A stretch of DNA of 13,758 bases from an uncultured Archangium sp. (GTDB lineage Bacteria > Myxococcota > Myxococcia > Myxococcales > Myxococcaceae). The stretch spans positions 1 through 13,758 of the forward strand of contig CAMLFP010000123.1 of the NCBI GenBank assembly GCA_946479335.1. Direction: 5' to 3'. Positions 13,224 to 13,758 of this stretch are shown one piece after another. The notes under the pieces were generated by a model. The model ran no database searches. It saw only the letters and a list, made by a program, of their open reading frames with translations, and was not told where the DNA came from. The first letter of the stretch is position 1; the number at the start of each line of letters is the position of its first letter. Position numbers and translations under genes: made by a program.

Positions 13224-13628
13224 ATGTCAGAGAACTCCGAAATCCGCGCGCTGGTTGACGACTTCGTCGAGAAGCTTTCGAACATGGTGCGCCAGGCGGC
13301 GGTCGACGCGGCCATCGACGCGCTCCGTGGCAACAGCGCGGCGCCGGCTCGCCGGGGCCCGGGTCGCCCGCGTTCGACGTCGGCGGCTCCGCGCGCGGCG
13401 GCGGCCGGCAAGGGCAAGCGCGTGCGCCGTACGCTGGCCGACATCCAGAAGACGATGGATCGCGTGGCCGAGTACGTCGCGTCGCACGACGCGGTGCGCG
13501 CCGAAGACATCAAGAAAGCGCTGAAGCTGACGTCGTCGCAGAACGGCGACGCGCTCCGCCGTCTCGTTGATTCGAAGGTGCTCAAGACCAAGGGCGAGCG
13601 CCGCGCTACTACGTACTCGAAGGCGTAA
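13224..13628 (+). CDS. AT-hook / winged-helix DNA-binding protein
   Basis: 134 residues from ATG at 13224, with AGAGAGA six bases upstream. N-terminal helix (about 1-36, MSENSEIRALVDDFVEKLSN onward) probably oligomerises. An AT-hook follows (ARRGPGRPR at 42-50, core G-R-P at 47-49), then an Ala/Pro linker and a basic patch GKGKRVRR (62-69). A C-terminal winged-helix-like domain (about 72-133) has helices ADIQKTMDRVAEYVASHD, EDIKKALKL and NGDALRRLVDSK with the wing VLKTKGERRATTY. It is cytoplasmic and should bind the minor groove of A/T-rich DNA. Small AT-hook proteins of this layout are common in myxobacteria, and a nucleoid-associated or regulatory role is inferred. It may regulate its own A/T-richer upstream region. 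It is convergent with the next gene. Confidence 0.88.
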   Translation: MSENSEIRALVDDFVEKLSNMVRQAAVDAAIDALRGNSAAPARRGPGRPRSTSAAPRAAAAGKGKRVRRTLADIQKTMDRVAEYVASHDAVRAEDIKKALKLTSSQNGDALRRLVDSKVLKTKGERRATTYSKA

Positions 13629-13638
13629 TTTACAATCT

Positions 13639-13758
13639 TCAGAATGCGCGGAGGAGGCTGTCGCTGACGCCATCTCCGCGCACGAAGGCGGCCCGGAGAG
13701 ACTCGAGCTCCGCGAGGTTCGCGGGTTTCCCGGCCGCCGCCGTCGCCTCTCCCCACAG
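13639..13758 (-). CDS. 3' end of a convergent gene, product unknown (5' end outside window)
   Basis: On the minus strand the frame from the window edge is open for 39 codons to a TGA at 13639-13641. It reads LWGEATAAAGKPANLAEL then ESLRAAFVRGDGVSDSLLRAF. About 33 of the 39 codons end in G or C, as in the real genes here, whereas the other minus frame gives an Arg/Pro-rich shadow. Its stop is 10 bp from the end of the AT-hook gene. An inverted repeat TGCGCGGAG / CTCCGCGCA (13645-13653 and 13674-13682) falls inside its coding part. The tail is helical and too short to identify. Confidence 0.6.
   Translation of the reverse strand: MWGEATAAAGKPANLAELESLRAAFVRGDGVSDSLLRAF

Noticed and set aside
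13645..13682. Inverted repeat TGCGCGGAG / CTCCGCGCA as a terminator of the AT-hook gene
   Set aside because: The loop is 20 bases, there is no T-tract, and the arms lie within the coding end of the convergent gene.
13166..13756. 196-aa minus-strand frame opposite the AT-hook gene
   Set aside because: Basic, Ser/Arg-rich shadow; the plus-strand protein has a recognisable AT-hook and winged-helix pattern, and another minus frame at 13639-13758 fits genome codon use better.

Overview
The window is a dense, high-GC stretch of bacterial chromosome with strong G/C preference at third codon positions, frequent GTG starts and overlapping stop/start junctions. It carries many lipoproteins, an ASH/choice-of-anchor-D surface lipoprotein and an AT-hook DNA-binding protein. 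Together these fit a predatory or soil Myxococcota (delta-proteobacterial) genome. The taxonomic call is an inference; no rRNA or phylogenetic marker other than gpsA is present. I see no phage, IS, CRISPR or tRNA signal.

Layout. Positions 2-133 (+) are the last 43 codons of a histidine kinase. Facing it at 140-1390 (-) is a lipoprotein with a mono-haem cytochrome c domain fused to a two-copper (PHM/DBH-like) monooxygenase domain with all expected copper ligands. Divergent from that, 1481-2041 (+) encodes a hypothetical protein with a nine-unit 15-bp repeat (T-E-[VA]-x-x). A four-gene leftward operon follows (read from 5481 down to 2068): a sensor histidine kinase without HAMP, an OmpR-family response regulator (ATGA overlap), an 86-aa orphan protein and a urea transporter.

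A 250-bp divergent intergenic region (5482-5731) with a striking bulged inverted repeat separates this operon from a rightward pair. The first gene of the pair encodes a beta-propeller plus di-haem cytochrome lipoprotein (5732-7720). It overlaps by GTGA a gene for a predicted outer-membrane beta-barrel (7717-8568). Then come gpsA (8602-9606) and a lipoprotein with ASH domains (9620-11284).

Convergent with the latter is a membrane-anchored winged-helix protein (11288-11707, -). Divergent from that is an amidohydrolase of the MTA/SAH deaminase type (11761-13092, +). After a 131-bp AT-richer intergenic region carrying direct and inverted repeats comes a small AT-hook/winged-helix DNA-binding protein (13224-13628, +). 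The end of a convergent gene runs off the right edge (13639-13758, -).

How the genes may work together: the two-component system is probably co-transcribed with the orphan and the urea transporter. The di-haem lipoprotein and the beta-barrel look like an envelope redox or maturation module made under translational coupling. The divergent promoter region between these two units is the natural place for shared control. gpsA is housekeeping (phospholipid precursor). No single known defence or biosynthetic system is evident. The most interesting material is the haem-copper lipoprotein, the propeller/di-haem/barrel pair, the intergenic repeats, and two similar winged-helix domains flanking the deaminase.
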